From Aureobasidium sp. EXF-3400 (Eukaryota > Ascomycota > Dothideomycetes > Dothideales > Saccotheciaceae), in contig SWBL01000232.1 of the NCBI GenBank assembly GCA_024195585.1, positions 19,449-83,448 on the forward strand: a stretch of DNA of 64,000 bases, given 5' to 3'. Position numbers and translations under genes: made by a program. Below the pieces are notes generated by a model. That model did no database searches and was not told the DNA's origin. It saw only the letters and a program-made list of their open reading frames with translations. Below, in pieces: positions 11,356 through 21,878 of this stretch (positions are counted from its first letter, which is position 1; every line of letters begins with the position of its first letter).

Positions 11356-13673
11356 CTACATCATAATACACGCCTTGCCCGTTTCTTTGCACTGATCCAG
11401 GTATCCCGCGTCTTCTTCTGATCCAATCGCTGTGCCTTGCCGTCTTTTGAGACCCCTGACGGTCAGCTTTTGCTCGCCTGCTGCATGCCACCATCTCAGC
11501 ACTTGCTGTGATGCACCCTCTGTCTCGTCCACACTGATTTTCCACTTTCCTCCGAGCACTTCAACCTCAGTCTTGCCCTGCGGAAAGTGGTACTCGGGCA
11601 AGAACACCTCGGTAGGCGCATCCTCAGATGTCGAGCTGGGCGCAGAGAGCGTCAATTGGAAGACACAGTTCTTGAGGTCGAAGCCGTAAGACACAACACG
11701 TCCGTGTGTCGCTGTCTGAGTCGGTCGTACATAAGCCTCGGCTGCACGCATCCCGACGCCATCAGAATCGATTGTAGGTGTTTTCGAGGCGTTCATTCGA
11801 TCTACAGATAATGTCCTCTTCAGTATTGATGGGTTGATCGATGTGTCTCCGGAGGCTCTACCTTCTGAATATGATGGTGACTCTGGATTCAGTGTCGCAT
11901 TGTCTACCTCGGGAGATGTTGGTAATTGCTTGTCATCTACAGAGTAAATGGACAAGTCCTCGCCGTTCCAGTTGTCGCCCCAGTAGTGGCTGTTCGAAGG
12001 TACGTACGTCCAGAGCGTGAAACCTGCTACACCGGCACCTTCAAGAGCGTAGTGGTTCGCATCCATTGCGAGCGTCTGGCTGGTAAAGTTGCCAGTTTTG
12101 TAAGCGTATTTGTCGTCCATGTCGTACGGAATACCGATCTCTGTGAAGACAGTTGGACGAGGACCCATCTTCTCTTCGGCTTCTTCACGCAGATACTTGA
12201 GTTGGTCGCGGAAGCAGTTTCTGATGGCACTTTCACCAATCTTCACGGCGAAAGCAGGGCTCAAATATTTGCCACGCATGATACCAACCACATCAACGTT
12301 CCAGAATCGGTTCCTGTGGGTTGTCAGGAAAAGCCATCGGCGACATGCGGGAGAACTTACCATTTCTTTGTTATGAGGGTGATACCATCGTAGAAGTGAG
12401 GAGCAAAGACAGTCTGCGGGTCATCATCTTTCGTGCCTTTGATAGAAGGTGGGACCTCAAAAGGTGAAGACTGGCAGAACATGATTGTATCAGGGAAGAC
12501 ACTTCTGACCATGTCTCTATAGGCGCGATAGTGGTTCAACCAGAAGTTGTTGGTGTAGTACTCGTGTGTAATCGTCTCACCTGAGACAGGCACCCTTAAG
12601 AAGTAATCTTTCTTCAGCAGCTTGTCGTTTTGAGGATCCCAGACCCCGTGCTGGGCCCAGAGACATTCGCCCAACTTCCAACCGGGGTCTCTTTTCCAGC
12701 CGTATCGCGAATCATCGTAATCCGCCGGTAGCCAAGCGATTTCTCCCTTTGGATCTACGAGCTCGCTGCCAGACTTGTAAGGACCAAGGTTGCCGAAGTC
12801 GAATGTGTCTTGCTCCACAGCCCTGCCGAGACCGGTAAGCATGGACTGGAAGGCTGTCGGTGCAGTGCCCTTTTTCAAGTTCTGGTCTGCTGGCCATTTG
12901 GACAGGTCTTCCCAGCCAATGTAGCCTTTGTTTGGCTCGTTCATGCTTTCCCATCCGATGACGACGTCGTTGTCAAGGTCTCCTGCCTCTTTTATGCGCT
13001 GAGCCAGAATCTTGTTAGCGCCTAAGAAGTGTCCTTGGAGATAGTCTTGGATGTTGATGCCGTCCAGCACAGCTTTAGGCGCGAACTCCTTGCCAGCAAA
13101 GAAGAGAGTAAGAATGGTCTGACAGGCGAGGCGTTGGTAATTGGTGGCCCAAATCATCTTGGGGAATTCAGCGGGATTTGGATATGTGTTCTGAACGAAA
13201 GCAGCCTGTGTAGCGAGGAAAGCCTGAGGGTTCAGACCGCAGGCATAGATGGTCCACATAGGGGCACCAGAGCCACCTGTGAACCTAGACCAAACATCCT
13301 GGTGAGGGTCCATGAAGACGTAGAAGCCGTACTTCTTGGCCAGGCGCAAGACGTTGATGGTATGCTGGATCCACTCCTCATCGTACTTTCCTGGACCAGC
13401 ATGCTCGATAGCCTCCCAGGTATAGATATAACGGATTGTATTGTATCCCCATCTCTTCAAGCGGTCGAAGTGGGTGTGGGCTTCTTCAAGACTGAAAGGT
13501 CGTCCAGTGAAGGAGACGTCATCGCCTTCGAAGAACTTGTCTTTGATATGCGAACATTGATCCGGGTTCAGCGGGTATTTGGCATCGCCAGCGACATTTA
13601 TTCCGTGTAGGGTGACTTCGCGGTTGTGGCCATCACGGAAGACGGTTCCGTCGACTCGAAGGCGGAGAGGCAT
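11356..13673 (-). CDS. EGH1: Steryl-beta-glucosidase, GH5 subfamily 12 type
   Basis: Two exons, 13673-12361 and 12313-11356 (GTAAGT donor, CCACAG acceptor), encode about 756 residues, close to yeast Egh1 (764). The start is the first ATG (MPLRLRVDG); upstream codons lack one. GH5 landmarks are visible: TLHGINVAGD at the barrel start, FMDPHQDVWSRF, the acid/base WESMNEPNKG, and the nucleophile segment TEIGIPYD in exon 2, followed by GFTLWTYVPSN. A C-terminal beta-domain of about 200 residues follows. GH5_12 enzymes remove glucose from ergosteryl-beta-glucoside; some related fungal members also act on glucosylceramide, and sequence alone does not separate these well. No signal peptide is seen, which suits a cytosolic or vacuolar enzyme. 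Confidence 0.9.
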
Positions 13674-14291
13674 GATGAACCGCGTTGCTCGAAGTCGGTC
13701 GATGCCGCGCACGTAGTTTTAGTAGACAAATTGGTGATTGCTTTGAAGCACGCTTTGAAGCTCACGACGATCAGACGATAACAGAAGAAAAATCTCAGGA
13801 TACAGAATAGGTTGGGTGTGACGGATGAATTCGCGGCCACGAGAGCAAGACGTAGTCTCATGACGTCTTATCGTCGGCCGCGGACACGGGAGCAATACGA
13901 GACACGGACAATACGGAGAGTCTGGAGTTCACATGCGTATCGAACGTTCTCTAACGAACGCAGGCTGGACTAGGCACTCGAAAAAGAGAGGTCATTCAGA
14001 CATCTTGTAGCCGAGACCGTGAGATAGATATGGCATCGCTCATGACAGATAAACTGAGATGTACGTTCCTGTCAATGAGACAAGTGGTGCGCGAGCAGCA
14101 TGACAAGTTGTTGTCGGAAGTGGGCTTGTTGGCCGCAGTTTCCTGGCTTTAGGCAACGTGGCATCTGTTCGGTAGCAAGAGCGCCTTAAACAGTCCAAGT
14201 GGCACTTTCACATGCTTGAACTTCTGGCTTCCTTGGAGCGGACAAACAGTTATTCATGTTGCCTTGAGTATCGCTACTCGTTGTCGTCGCC
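13674..14291. promoter_or_regulatory. Divergent promoter region
   Basis: About 620 bp separate the oppositely transcribed steryl-glucosidase and DNAJC3-like genes. The short open frames here overlap the start of the glucosidase in the wrong frame and have no domain. I found no unfolded-protein-response element that I would trust. Confidence 0.35.
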
Positions 14292-15881
14292 ATGATTCTC
14301 CCGCTGCACACTCTGGCTCTGGGTGCCGCCCTCGCTTTTACAAGTCTTCCACTCGCTCAAGCCTTGAGTGCCAGCGATATTCCCGCCGATCTCCCTGTCT
14401 CGCAATTGATTTCATCCGCTACCGCTGCTCTCGCCCAAGGCAACGGCCAGGATGCCTTGACCTACTTCGACGTCGCCATCACCCGTGATCCCCAGAACTA
14501 TCTCACCATTTTCCGCCGTGGTGCTGCCTATCTCCAACTCGGAAAACACTCCCAGGCCAGCCACGACTTCGACCGCGTCCTATCCATCAAGCCTACTTTC
14601 GAAGGTGCTCTAGTTCAGCGAGCAAAGATCAAGAGCAGGAACGCTGACTGGGCTGGTGCAAGGTCTGACTACGAGACTGCTGGAAAGAAGGATGGAGATG
14701 AGATTCGTGAATTGCTCGAGGCTCAAAATGCTGCCACTTTGGCCAAGAAAGCAGAGAAGGACGGGCACTGGGCCGACTGTACTGCACAAGCCGACATTGC
14801 AGTTCTTGTCGCTGCAGCTGCTATGGACCTAAGACACACTCGAGCACACTGCCGTTTCGAGAAGGGTGATATTGTCGAGGCTCTTAGCGACTTGATGCAT
14901 ATCGCTCAGGTTTCTTCTGGCTCGAGTGAACATCTCCAGATCTCTGCCACATCCTTCTACGCTCTCAACGAACCCGTCAACGGTATGGGCCAAGTCAAGA
15001 AGTGTCTTCACTCAGACCCCGATTCCAAGCCTTGCAGGAAACTCTTGAAAGCCGAAAAAGCCGTCGACAAGCAAATAAAGAAGATGAAGGAGGCCATGGA
15101 GAAGAGTAGATACGTAAACGCTGTCAACATGCTGGTGCCGACCACGGATGATGAAGGACTTTTGAAGACCGTCAAAGATGCTACACAGCAATATCGCGAT
15201 GAGGGCCTCATCCACAAAAACGCTCCTGACCGCTTGTACAACGACTTGGTCGAATTGACGTGCGAGGCTTACACACAGATGAACAACCTCAAGAAAGCCC
15301 AACCGTATTGCGACGAGGCTTTGACCCACAATCCCAACTGTCTCCCTGCCTTGATCGGTAAAGCTACACGCCAAATAGACGCCGACGAGTTTGAACCTGC
15401 CATCCAGACCCTCAACCAAGCCAAGGAGCACCATCAGAACTCTCAAAAAGTCCAAGAACTGTTGCAGAAGGCTCACACATTACTCAAAAGATCAAAGCAA
15501 AAAGACTACTACAAGGTTCTCGGTGTCACCAGAGACTCTGATGAGCGCGAAATAAAGAAGGCTTACCGCAAGCTGACCATTCAACACCACCCTGATAAGG
15601 CCGCGCAGAAGGGCATCAGCCCCGAGGAAGCACAGAAGAAGATGGCTGAGATCAATGAGGCATACGAAGTTCTTTCCGACCCAGAACTCAAGGCCAGATT
15701 CGACCGCGGCGATGATCCCAACGACCAATCTCAACAAGGCAACCCCTTCCAGGGCCAGCCATTCGGCTTCCCAGGTGGTGGTGGTCACCAACAGTTCTTC
15801 CATCAACGAGGAGGCGGTGGTGGTAACTTCCAATTCAAGCAAGGAGGATTCCAATTCCCTGGCGGAGGCTTCCCATTCTAG
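14292..15881 (+). CDS. ER DnaJ/TPR co-chaperone, DNAJC3 (P58IPK) type
   Basis: This is a single-exon gene of 529 residues. An N-terminal signal peptide (MILPLHTLALGAALAFTSLP) indicates the secretory pathway. TPR helices cover about residues 35-385 (for example QDALTYFDVAITRDPQNY and KAQPYCDEALTHNPN). The J domain starts at DYYKVLGV near 404 with the required HPD in IQHHPDKA, and a Gly/Phe-rich tail ends the protein. Signal peptide, TPRs, C-terminal J domain and G/F tail match vertebrate DNAJC3. That protein holds unfolded clients and hands them to the ER Hsp70 BiP. No KDEL/HDEL is present, as in the animal protein. It is divergent from the steryl-glucosidase across about 620 bp. Confidence 0.92.
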   Translation: MILPLHTLALGAALAFTSLPLAQALSASDIPADLPVSQLISSATAALAQGNGQDALTYFDVAITRDPQNYLTIFRRGAAYLQLGKHSQASHDFDRVLSIKPTFEGALVQRAKIKSRNADWAGARSDYETAGKKDGDEIRELLEAQNAATLAKKAEKDGHWADCTAQADIAVLVAAAAMDLRHTRAHCRFEKGDIVEALSDLMHIAQVSSGSSEHLQISATSFYALNEPVNGMGQVKKCLHSDPDSKPCRKLLKAEKAVDKQIKKMKEAMEKSRYVNAVNMLVPTTDDEGLLKTVKDATQQYRDEGLIHKNAPDRLYNDLVELTCEAYTQMNNLKKAQPYCDEALTHNPNCLPALIGKATRQIDADEFEPAIQTLNQAKEHHQNSQKVQELLQKAHTLLKRSKQKDYYKVLGVTRDSDEREIKKAYRKLTIQHHPDKAAQKGISPEEAQKKMAEINEAYEVLSDPELKARFDRGDDPNDQSQQGNPFQGQPFGFPGGGGHQQFFHQRGGGGGNFQFKQGGFQFPGGGFPF

Positions 15882-16594
15882 GAGAACATTGTTTTACGTT
15901 TTGGCGTTGCATTATTTGGAGGCGTTATCTCATGGGTGATTATACCATTGGTCTTTTTTCGTATCATCCAGTTTCTATTGACTGGCTAGTTCCTTGCTCT
16001 TGTCGTTTAGTTGAAGCAATGATACAGCTTCCTCGCTCCTTAGATCGATTTTTGACTTTGACAAGGTATAAGAACGCTTTACTTAAACAAATGCTCTCGT
16101 TCTTGAGGCTCCGTTTATGAATGTCTTGCATCCTTGTTTGAACATATTTGAGCCTCAACAGCCCTATGTAGACGTTGTGCAAGATATTCGAATCATTAAA
16201 CTTTCGGACCTTGATGGGCGAACGATCGGCAAACGACGAGAGCGACTGTGCGTGAACCACGCAAGCAAAATCAACCCATCACCGCCATGACCTATTTATG
16301 CACCAAATGATCCTGTTAACTCTCGCCCTACATTCATTACGTGTAGTTACTTCAGTAGTTCTCGGACTTTGAACGCGTTTCGGAACATGATTGTTTCCAG
16401 CGGACTGGTGATGCCGTGCATCTGTGATATCACCACTCGTCATGCATCTGGAGCTCTGTCATCGATTTGCGTGTTTGGAGAATTGGGTCCCGAAGGGAAG
16501 TATATAAACAATGGTTGCTCTGCTGTGTTAGAACGTCTTCCATACACATACAACAACTTTTAATCACCTAACACTTTGAAATCAAATTTACAAC
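15882..16594. promoter_or_regulatory. 3' UTR and promoter of the Bli-3 gene, with TATA box
   Basis: The gap holds the 3' end of the chaperone gene and the Bli-3 promoter. A strong TATA element, GTATATAAAC, lies near 16499-16508, about 90 nt before the ATG. Short open frames in it have no domain. I could not identify a convincing paired GATC light-response element. Confidence 0.4.
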
Positions 16595-17340
16595 ATGCCT
16601 TCCGACGTCAAGCAACAAGACATCACCGAGAAGAATGACCCTAGTGTCATGAGACAGTGGGATGAAGCCGACTTCTCCACCAAGTTCGAGGAGTTCTACA
16701 AGATTGTGGACGGTCTCAAGATTGGTCTTCTAGGCACATACCGTCCTGGTGTCGGGGTAAGCCTCCTCACAATTTTACTCCCACACCATGACTTTCTTAC
16801 TAACAACCACTCTCAGCCCGTCACCCGCTCCATGGCCCTAGCCAAGCGCACCGGCCCCGACTTCCTCTTCCTCGCCAACGCACACTCGCAAAAATTCAAG
16901 GACATTGAAGCAAACAAGGAAGTCAACGTTTCCTTCCAGGACACCAAGAGCCAGGACTGGATCTCGGTATCTGGTACTGCTACCACTGCTTCCAACAGCG
17001 ATCCCCGTATCAAGGAGGTTTGGAGCCGCGGTGCTGCAGCTTGGTTCGGTGACCTTGGTGATGGTGTTCACAACGGTACTGCCGAGGACCCGAGAATGAG
17101 CTTGATTGAGGTCAAGAGCAAGTGTATGTTTCCCCTCTCGATGCATTATTTTTACGGACAAAGAATTGACGCGACACAGACATCTCGTACTACAAGACCA
17201 ACGTGGGAGCTCTCGGCTACCTCAAGGAAGTCGTTGCCGCCAACGTCACTGGTGGAGTTGCCAACACTGGTAACCTCAGACAGATGAAGGAGGATGAGAT
17301 TACTCAGGCCAGACAGCAGCACTCCAGCATGAGCTCGTAA
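16595..17340 (+). CDS. bli-3: Bli-3-type pyridoxamine-phosphate-oxidase-like flavin split-barrel protein
   Basis: Three exons, 16595-16756, 16817-17123 and 17180-17340, encode 209 residues. The body reads as the flavin split-barrel fold: ALAKRTGPDFLFLANAHSQK, then VNVSFQDTKSQDWISVSG, then the helix RIKEVWSRGAAAWFGD. The exon-3 end (YKTNVGALGYLKEVV) is typical of the general-stress-protein-26/Bli-3 group. Neurospora bli-3 is blue-light-inducible; its reaction is not settled, though the fold binds FMN or related cofactors. The promoter has a clear TATA box, which suits an inducible gene. The reading phase is kept at each GTAAGC/GTATGT donor. Confidence 0.88.
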
Positions 17341-17596
17341 ATACTGCTCTCTTTCTCACGATGTTAATGACAAACAAAAACTGAATAATGCAGTTCTTCG
17401 AAACTGTGATTGAGAACACACCAGTCAATTCAGACAAAGTTTAATCACGATGACTATTCTCTTGCACCTCTAATGTGATATGAGTATGTGAGCAATGTTT
17501 GTGGTGAGTAAAGCAATGTCTATATCTACCTAGTACGTAAGCCTTCTATCAAATTGTGTATATACTCCTCATTACACATGCACCATCACACTTTCA

Positions 17597-19054
17597 TCAG
17601 ATGGAGTAGAGGAACTTGGGGTTCTCATCACCCAAATCAGCAATCTCTTCCTCGCTCAGATCTTCAATCTTGTAGTCACGCTCGCCATTGATTCTCTTCC
17701 TGTTCTCATGGCCGAAGAACCACCACATAAAGGCATAAACAATCATGGCAAACGACACCATGCCCAGCGAGACAGCATGACCTCTGATGAACCGAGGCCC
17801 CTCCTCTTTGGGGTACAAGAAGGATGACATGATGCCGGCGCAGTTGCCAAACATGAGTTGCAAGCCAGTGGCTGTGGTGCGCTTGCCGAAGCGAGGGTTG
17901 TTTGCCAACAGCCAAGCGATGGGGAGACCGACGGCGACGTACAGGCCCAAGGCGACCAGGAAACAGCCAGCGTAATGCACACTTGAGCCGCCGTCTGAGA
18001 TCAACATAGCATAGCCGGCGATAGAGATGACACCGAAGATGATGGTGTAGACGCCGCGTTTTTGTGACCAGTCTGAGATGCGTGCCATGATCAGATAACT
18101 GATAGCACCAACTGCATAACAAGGGATGGTGAGGACTTGTACCAAAGCGCTTGAGTATGTGGGGTCGATGTTCTTGATGATGGTTGGCAAAAATGTCGAG
18201 TAGCCGTAAAGCATGGTGTCGGCACCGAACAGAGCGCAGCAGAATGTCCACATCTTCCAGTCTTTGAGGCCGGCCCGCACGTCTCGCCAGGCAAATTCAT
18301 CGGTCACACCAACTTGTTGCAAACGGCGAATCTCCATGATTTTCTTCTCCTCTTGATCGAGGAACCAGGCGGTCTCTGGACCATCGGCTAGCCACCACCA
18401 ACACGCGATGCCGAGAACGAAGGTCGGTATGCCTTCAAGGATGAAAATCCAGCGCCACCCACCCTGACCAGCGATCCCATCCATGTGTCCAATACCATAG
18501 GCCAGCAGACCTCCAAATGCACCAGCTAAGGCTGCGCTGACAAAAAGGTAGCCAATTCGAAGCCCGATTTCTCTCTTGGTGTAGAAGAATGAGAGATATA
18601 CTGCCAATCCAGGGAACAGACCCGATTCGAAAAGCCCTAGAAGCAATCTACAAGCGATAAGACCTCCAAAGGATTGCACGATACCAGTCAACGTCGCAAC
18701 GATTCCCCAGCATACAGAGATAAAAGCTATCCATCTTGAAGGGCGACAGTAATGTTTCAAGATAATATTTGAGGGTACCTCGAAGAGAAGGTATGTAACG
18801 AAAAGTAGAGAAACTGCAGTCTGGTATCGCTCAGATGACAAGTTGAGGTCCTCTTCCAATCCGTAAAGACGAGCATTTCCTATGTTGACACGGTCCAGAA
18901 AGCTGAACAAATATAGTAATGTGACTGGTGGGATGATGGAAAGGTCGAGTTTGCGAACCAGTTTTTTCTCCGCGACAGGATCTATTTCCAGTTGCTGGGT
19001 TGAGGTACCAGTAGAGACCTTGCCATTCTTGAATTGACTTTCGTTGTCATCCAT
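17597..19054 (-). CDS. MFS permease, anion:cation symporter (Tna1/Dal5) family
   Basis: This is a single-exon gene of 485 residues. A 35-residue cytosolic N-terminus ending in KKLVRKLDLSIIPPVTLLYL, then the loop FSFLDRVNIGNARL, are hallmarks of the ACS family. Twelve hydrophobic segments follow, with the RLLLGLFESGLFPG helix and GGWRWIFILEG loop in the expected places. Members take up vitamins, nicotinate, allantoate, pantothenate or dipeptides, and sequence does not tell which. The C-terminal tail is acidic (LSEEEIADLGDENP), a pattern common in this family. It converges on Bli-3 with about 260 bp between stops and is divergent from NEP1. Confidence 0.88.
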   Translation of the reverse strand: MDDNESQFKNGKVSTGTSTQQLEIDPVAEKKLVRKLDLSIIPPVTLLYLFSFLDRVNIGNARLYGLEEDLNLSSERYQTAVSLLFVTYLLFEVPSNIILKHYCRPSRWIAFISVCWGIVATLTGIVQSFGGLIACRLLLGLFESGLFPGLAVYLSFFYTKREIGLRIGYLFVSAALAGAFGGLLAYGIGHMDGIAGQGGWRWIFILEGIPTFVLGIACWWWLADGPETAWFLDQEEKKIMEIRRLQQVGVTDEFAWRDVRAGLKDWKMWTFCCALFGADTMLYGYSTFLPTIIKNIDPTYSSALVQVLTIPCYAVGAISYLIMARISDWSQKRGVYTIIFGVISIAGYAMLISDGGSSVHYAGCFLVALGLYVAVGLPIAWLLANNPRFGKRTTATGLQLMFGNCAGIMSSFLYPKEEGPRFIRGHAVSLGMVSFAMIVYAFMWWFFGHENRKRINGERDYKIEDLSEEEIADLGDENPKFLYSI

Positions 19055-19670
19055 GTTGTTAGGTATGGTCGTCGTCGTCTATAAACAGACAACTGGTGAG
19101 AGTTTCGTCAAAAGCAATTGACTTTGTTCTACGGGTGTTCTCCCGCAGGAAAGAAAAGGATAACAACTAGGCGGAGCCGAAGAAAAATTTATCGCTTCTT
19201 GCACGGAATTAATTTCACAACGCTTCGAGGTGAATCAAGGTGGTAGATGGCTGCTTGGAAATCCAGTTCGTCTCGTGCAATTCTGAGCGAAACCCGAATG
19301 ATAAATTGAGACGATGACTCTTTGTCGGCGCTACTAATTACGCCTTTGGGGTAGCACTGGTGTTCTTGTGTGTCGTGACATACCGATCACGCCGTCAGAG
19401 AGGTCAACCATTTTATGCCAATTTTTGTGCAAAATCAACGAGACGGCGCTTCTTGTACTCTCAACCGCCGAATCTTGGCCTTTCTTGTCCCAGTGCTGAT
19501 GTGAGAGGCAAGTCTGAGCACCACGCCCTAGAGCGATGGGCTCGGTAGAATTCAAACGACCAAGACAGCATGTTCGGCATGCCGGTCGGTGGGATGACAC
19601 TGTTTTACACTTCAGGTGGTGGCGGTGGTTAAAGTCGCATGAGGAAGCGATAAGGGTGACGAAGGGCACT

Positions 19671-19678
19671 TCACGTGA
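19671..19678. promoter_or_regulatory. Palindromic E-box TCACGTGA upstream of NEP1
   Basis: A perfect TCACGTGA palindrome lies about 145 nt before the NEP1 start codon. It is the core bound by Cbf1/USF-like bHLH proteins in yeasts and fungi, and is frequent upstream of housekeeping genes. The divergent MFS gene starts about 620 nt away, so NEP1 is the likelier target. This is inferred from the motif only. Confidence 0.35.
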
Positions 19679-19821
19679 TCAGAGTCTGCATGCGCGCTTG
19701 GTCGCGATAGACCGAGAAAATATTTTCCAGCCATCTCGAGCCAGTTTTGGATAAAAGACACCGAAAGCTTTTGCAGATCGACCAGGAGCAAAAAACAGTA
19801 AACAAGCATTCTTAAGACAAA

Positions 19822-20940
19822 ATGAGCGACATGATCAAAGAGGAGCAGCCGATCGCCGGCCAGGAGCATGCCGAAGGCAGTGAAGACTCGAGTTCGGCAG
19901 TGCGCAGACGCTCTTCCTTTGAGGGCCGTGAATCCAAGAGACAGCGTCAGTCACTGCAATTATTGCAATCTCTCCCATCGCAGCAACAACATCAACCACC
20001 ACCACAAGCCCACGCAACTTCTTACCATCACCATCACCACCACCATTCCCTTCCAACACGCACACTTGTTGCTGCTCAACCGTCACACAGTGTTTCAAGA
20101 AGTTCTTCCAACAAGAACCTCGCCATGGCTGACATCAAACCTGAACCTCAAGGCACCCAAAGTCTCCCGCCCCCATCTCTGCCTCAGCTCGTAGCCGAGC
20201 AGCACGTTCCCATCCCCTCGAGCGACAAAGACTCGCAGCGTCTCATCGTCGTGCTTTCCAATGCCAGTCTCGAGACATACAAGGCCTCGTCTGGTGGCCG
20301 TGGTGGTGCCAAGGACGATAAGTACTCTTTGCTCAACAGCGATGAGCACATTGGTGTCATGCGCAAGATGAACCGCGACATCTCAGACGCCCGTCCCGAC
20401 ATCACTCACCAGGTAGCTTGTTTCTTGTTATCTTCTCTGCTTCCACTTCTAACCAATGTGCAGTGTCTCCTTACCCTTCTCGACTCGCCTCTCAACAAGG
20501 CCGGCAAACTCCAAATCTACATTCACACAGCCAAGGGTGTCTTGATCGAAGTCAGCCCCACCGTCCGCATTCCCCGTACCTTCAAGCGTTTTGCTGGTTT
20601 GATGGTCCAGCTCCTTCACAGACTTTCCATCCGTTCTACTACATCGCAAGAGAAGCTGTTGAAGGTTATTAAGAACCCCATCACCGACCACCTCCCTCCC
20701 AACTGCCGCAAGGTCACCCTGAGTTTCGACGCTCCCGTTGTTCGTGTGAGCGACTACATCGGCGACCTCGCCCCCAAGGAGAGCATTTGCGTCTTTGTCG
20801 GTGCCATGGCCAAGGGTAACGACAACTTCGCAGACGAGTTCAAGGATGACTCGATCAGTATCAGCAACTTCAGCTTGAGTGCTAGTGTTGCCTGCAGCAG
20901 ATTCTGCCACGCTGCCGAAGAAGTATGGGACGTCATTTAG
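19822..20940 (+). CDS. NEP1: rRNA pseudouridine N1-methyltransferase Nep1/Emg1
   Basis: Two exons, 19822-20412 and 20464-20940, give about 355 residues. The 51-nt intron has no stop but shows GTAGCT...CTAAC...TGCAG, and removing it joins DITHQ to [16 protein letters not shown] as the family requires. The catalytic SPOUT domain starts at [14 protein letters not shown] (about residue 140). It continues through [32 protein letters not shown] and a C-terminal knot [12 protein letters not shown]. Nep1 methylates the hypermodified pseudouridine of 18S rRNA and is needed for 40S assembly. The first 135 residues are a Gln/Ser/His-rich extension with a run of eight histidines, absent in yeast Nep1 (252 residues); an in-frame ATG near 20125 could be an alternative start. 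Confidence 0.93.
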   Translation: MSDMIKEEQPIAGQEHAEGSEDSSSAVRRRSSFEGRESKRQRQSLQLLQSLPSQQQHQPPPQAHATSYHHHHHHHSLPTRTLVAAQPSHSVSRSSSNKNLAMADIKPEPQGTQSLPPPSLPQLVAEQHVPIPSSDKDSQRLIVVLSNASLETYKASSGGRGGAKDDKYSLLNSDEHIGVMRKMNRDISDARPDITHQVACFLLSSLLPLLTNVQCLLTLLDSPLNKAGKLQIYIHTAKGVLIEVSPTVRIPRTFKRFAGLMVQLLHRLSIRSTTSQEKLLKVIKNPITDHLPPNCRKVTLSFDAPVVRVSDYIGDLAPKESICVFVGAMAKGNDNFADEFKDDSISISNFSLSASVACSRFCHAAEEVWDVI

Positions 20941-21878
20941 ATTCGCAACGATCGTCTCTTAAGATGTTACCGATTCTACCTACCAGAAACAAACCAAAGA
21001 ATGCCGCCTATCCAGCAGTACGTGGAAGGGGCTCATTTCGAGTGCATGCATTGCGCTTTCGCCGGACGGCCGTCATCACACATTTCGTTGGCCCTTAAAG
21101 CACACATGCACCAATCGCTTGCTGTTACTCTTCGTATAGCGCCGGGTCTATTGTTGATGCTTATTTGCAGGATGTTCGGTTTGGATAGTCAACAGGGTCC
21201 AATTGAGTTGTCGAGTGCACACTCTCTGATTTGGCCAATAGAGTCAATGAACAAAACAAGCTTCTATCGTCACTTCGCTCAGAGTCGTTCTTGCTTCAAT
21301 CGAGTACATGTCTTATTATTGATACGTTTGTCGGCTTACGCGTGACCTGGCAGACTGTCGCAAGCCTTCGGCCACTTGACCATCTCTCATTGGACGGATA
21401 CTGTTGGCGCAAGGACTGGTCGGCAAAGTTTCACCAACTGGGGCATCTGCCGTCTGCTAAGCTGTCATTCTATTTAGCTTGCATGAAGCGCGCCCTTTCT
21501 ACGTGGCACGTTCACCATGTGCATACCGCTCCTGATCTGCCGCCGCACAGACAGTCCATTATATAGGCGATCATTGCCCAGGTTCCCATTGGCGCTGTAC
21601 ATCTCTTCCCGGCCGGACCCGCCTACTACCTTCACCTGTCTGCTGTCCACCTTACCGAGGCGCGTCTTCCGGCCGCAGGGACAAATCCTCTTCAGCCGCA
21701 TACTGTATAGAGCGTGCAGTAGTCTAGGCGCGAACTCAACGTGTCCGTGATTGAGTACATATGGCTGCTTGGCCCATTGATCATGTAAGTCATGGGACTG
21801 ATTGACAAATCCCGCTCAATCATATATCGCTGTCCTCTTCTCCGTTTTCCTCTGGTCATTCTTTGTGCAAAGCCTGCC
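20941..21878. other. Intergenic stretch with no supported gene
   Basis: This is about 940 bp between the NEP1 stop and the VOC gene start. Open frames up to 114 codons occur on both strands. They lack domains, overlap each other and have Cys/His/Arg-rich random composition. I see no RNA gene or repeat. Confidence 0.45.

Noticed and set aside
19981..20060. CAN-rich microsatellite as an independent repeat
   Set aside because: The CAN-type runs encode the Gln/His-rich N-terminus of NEP1 in frame and are described there.
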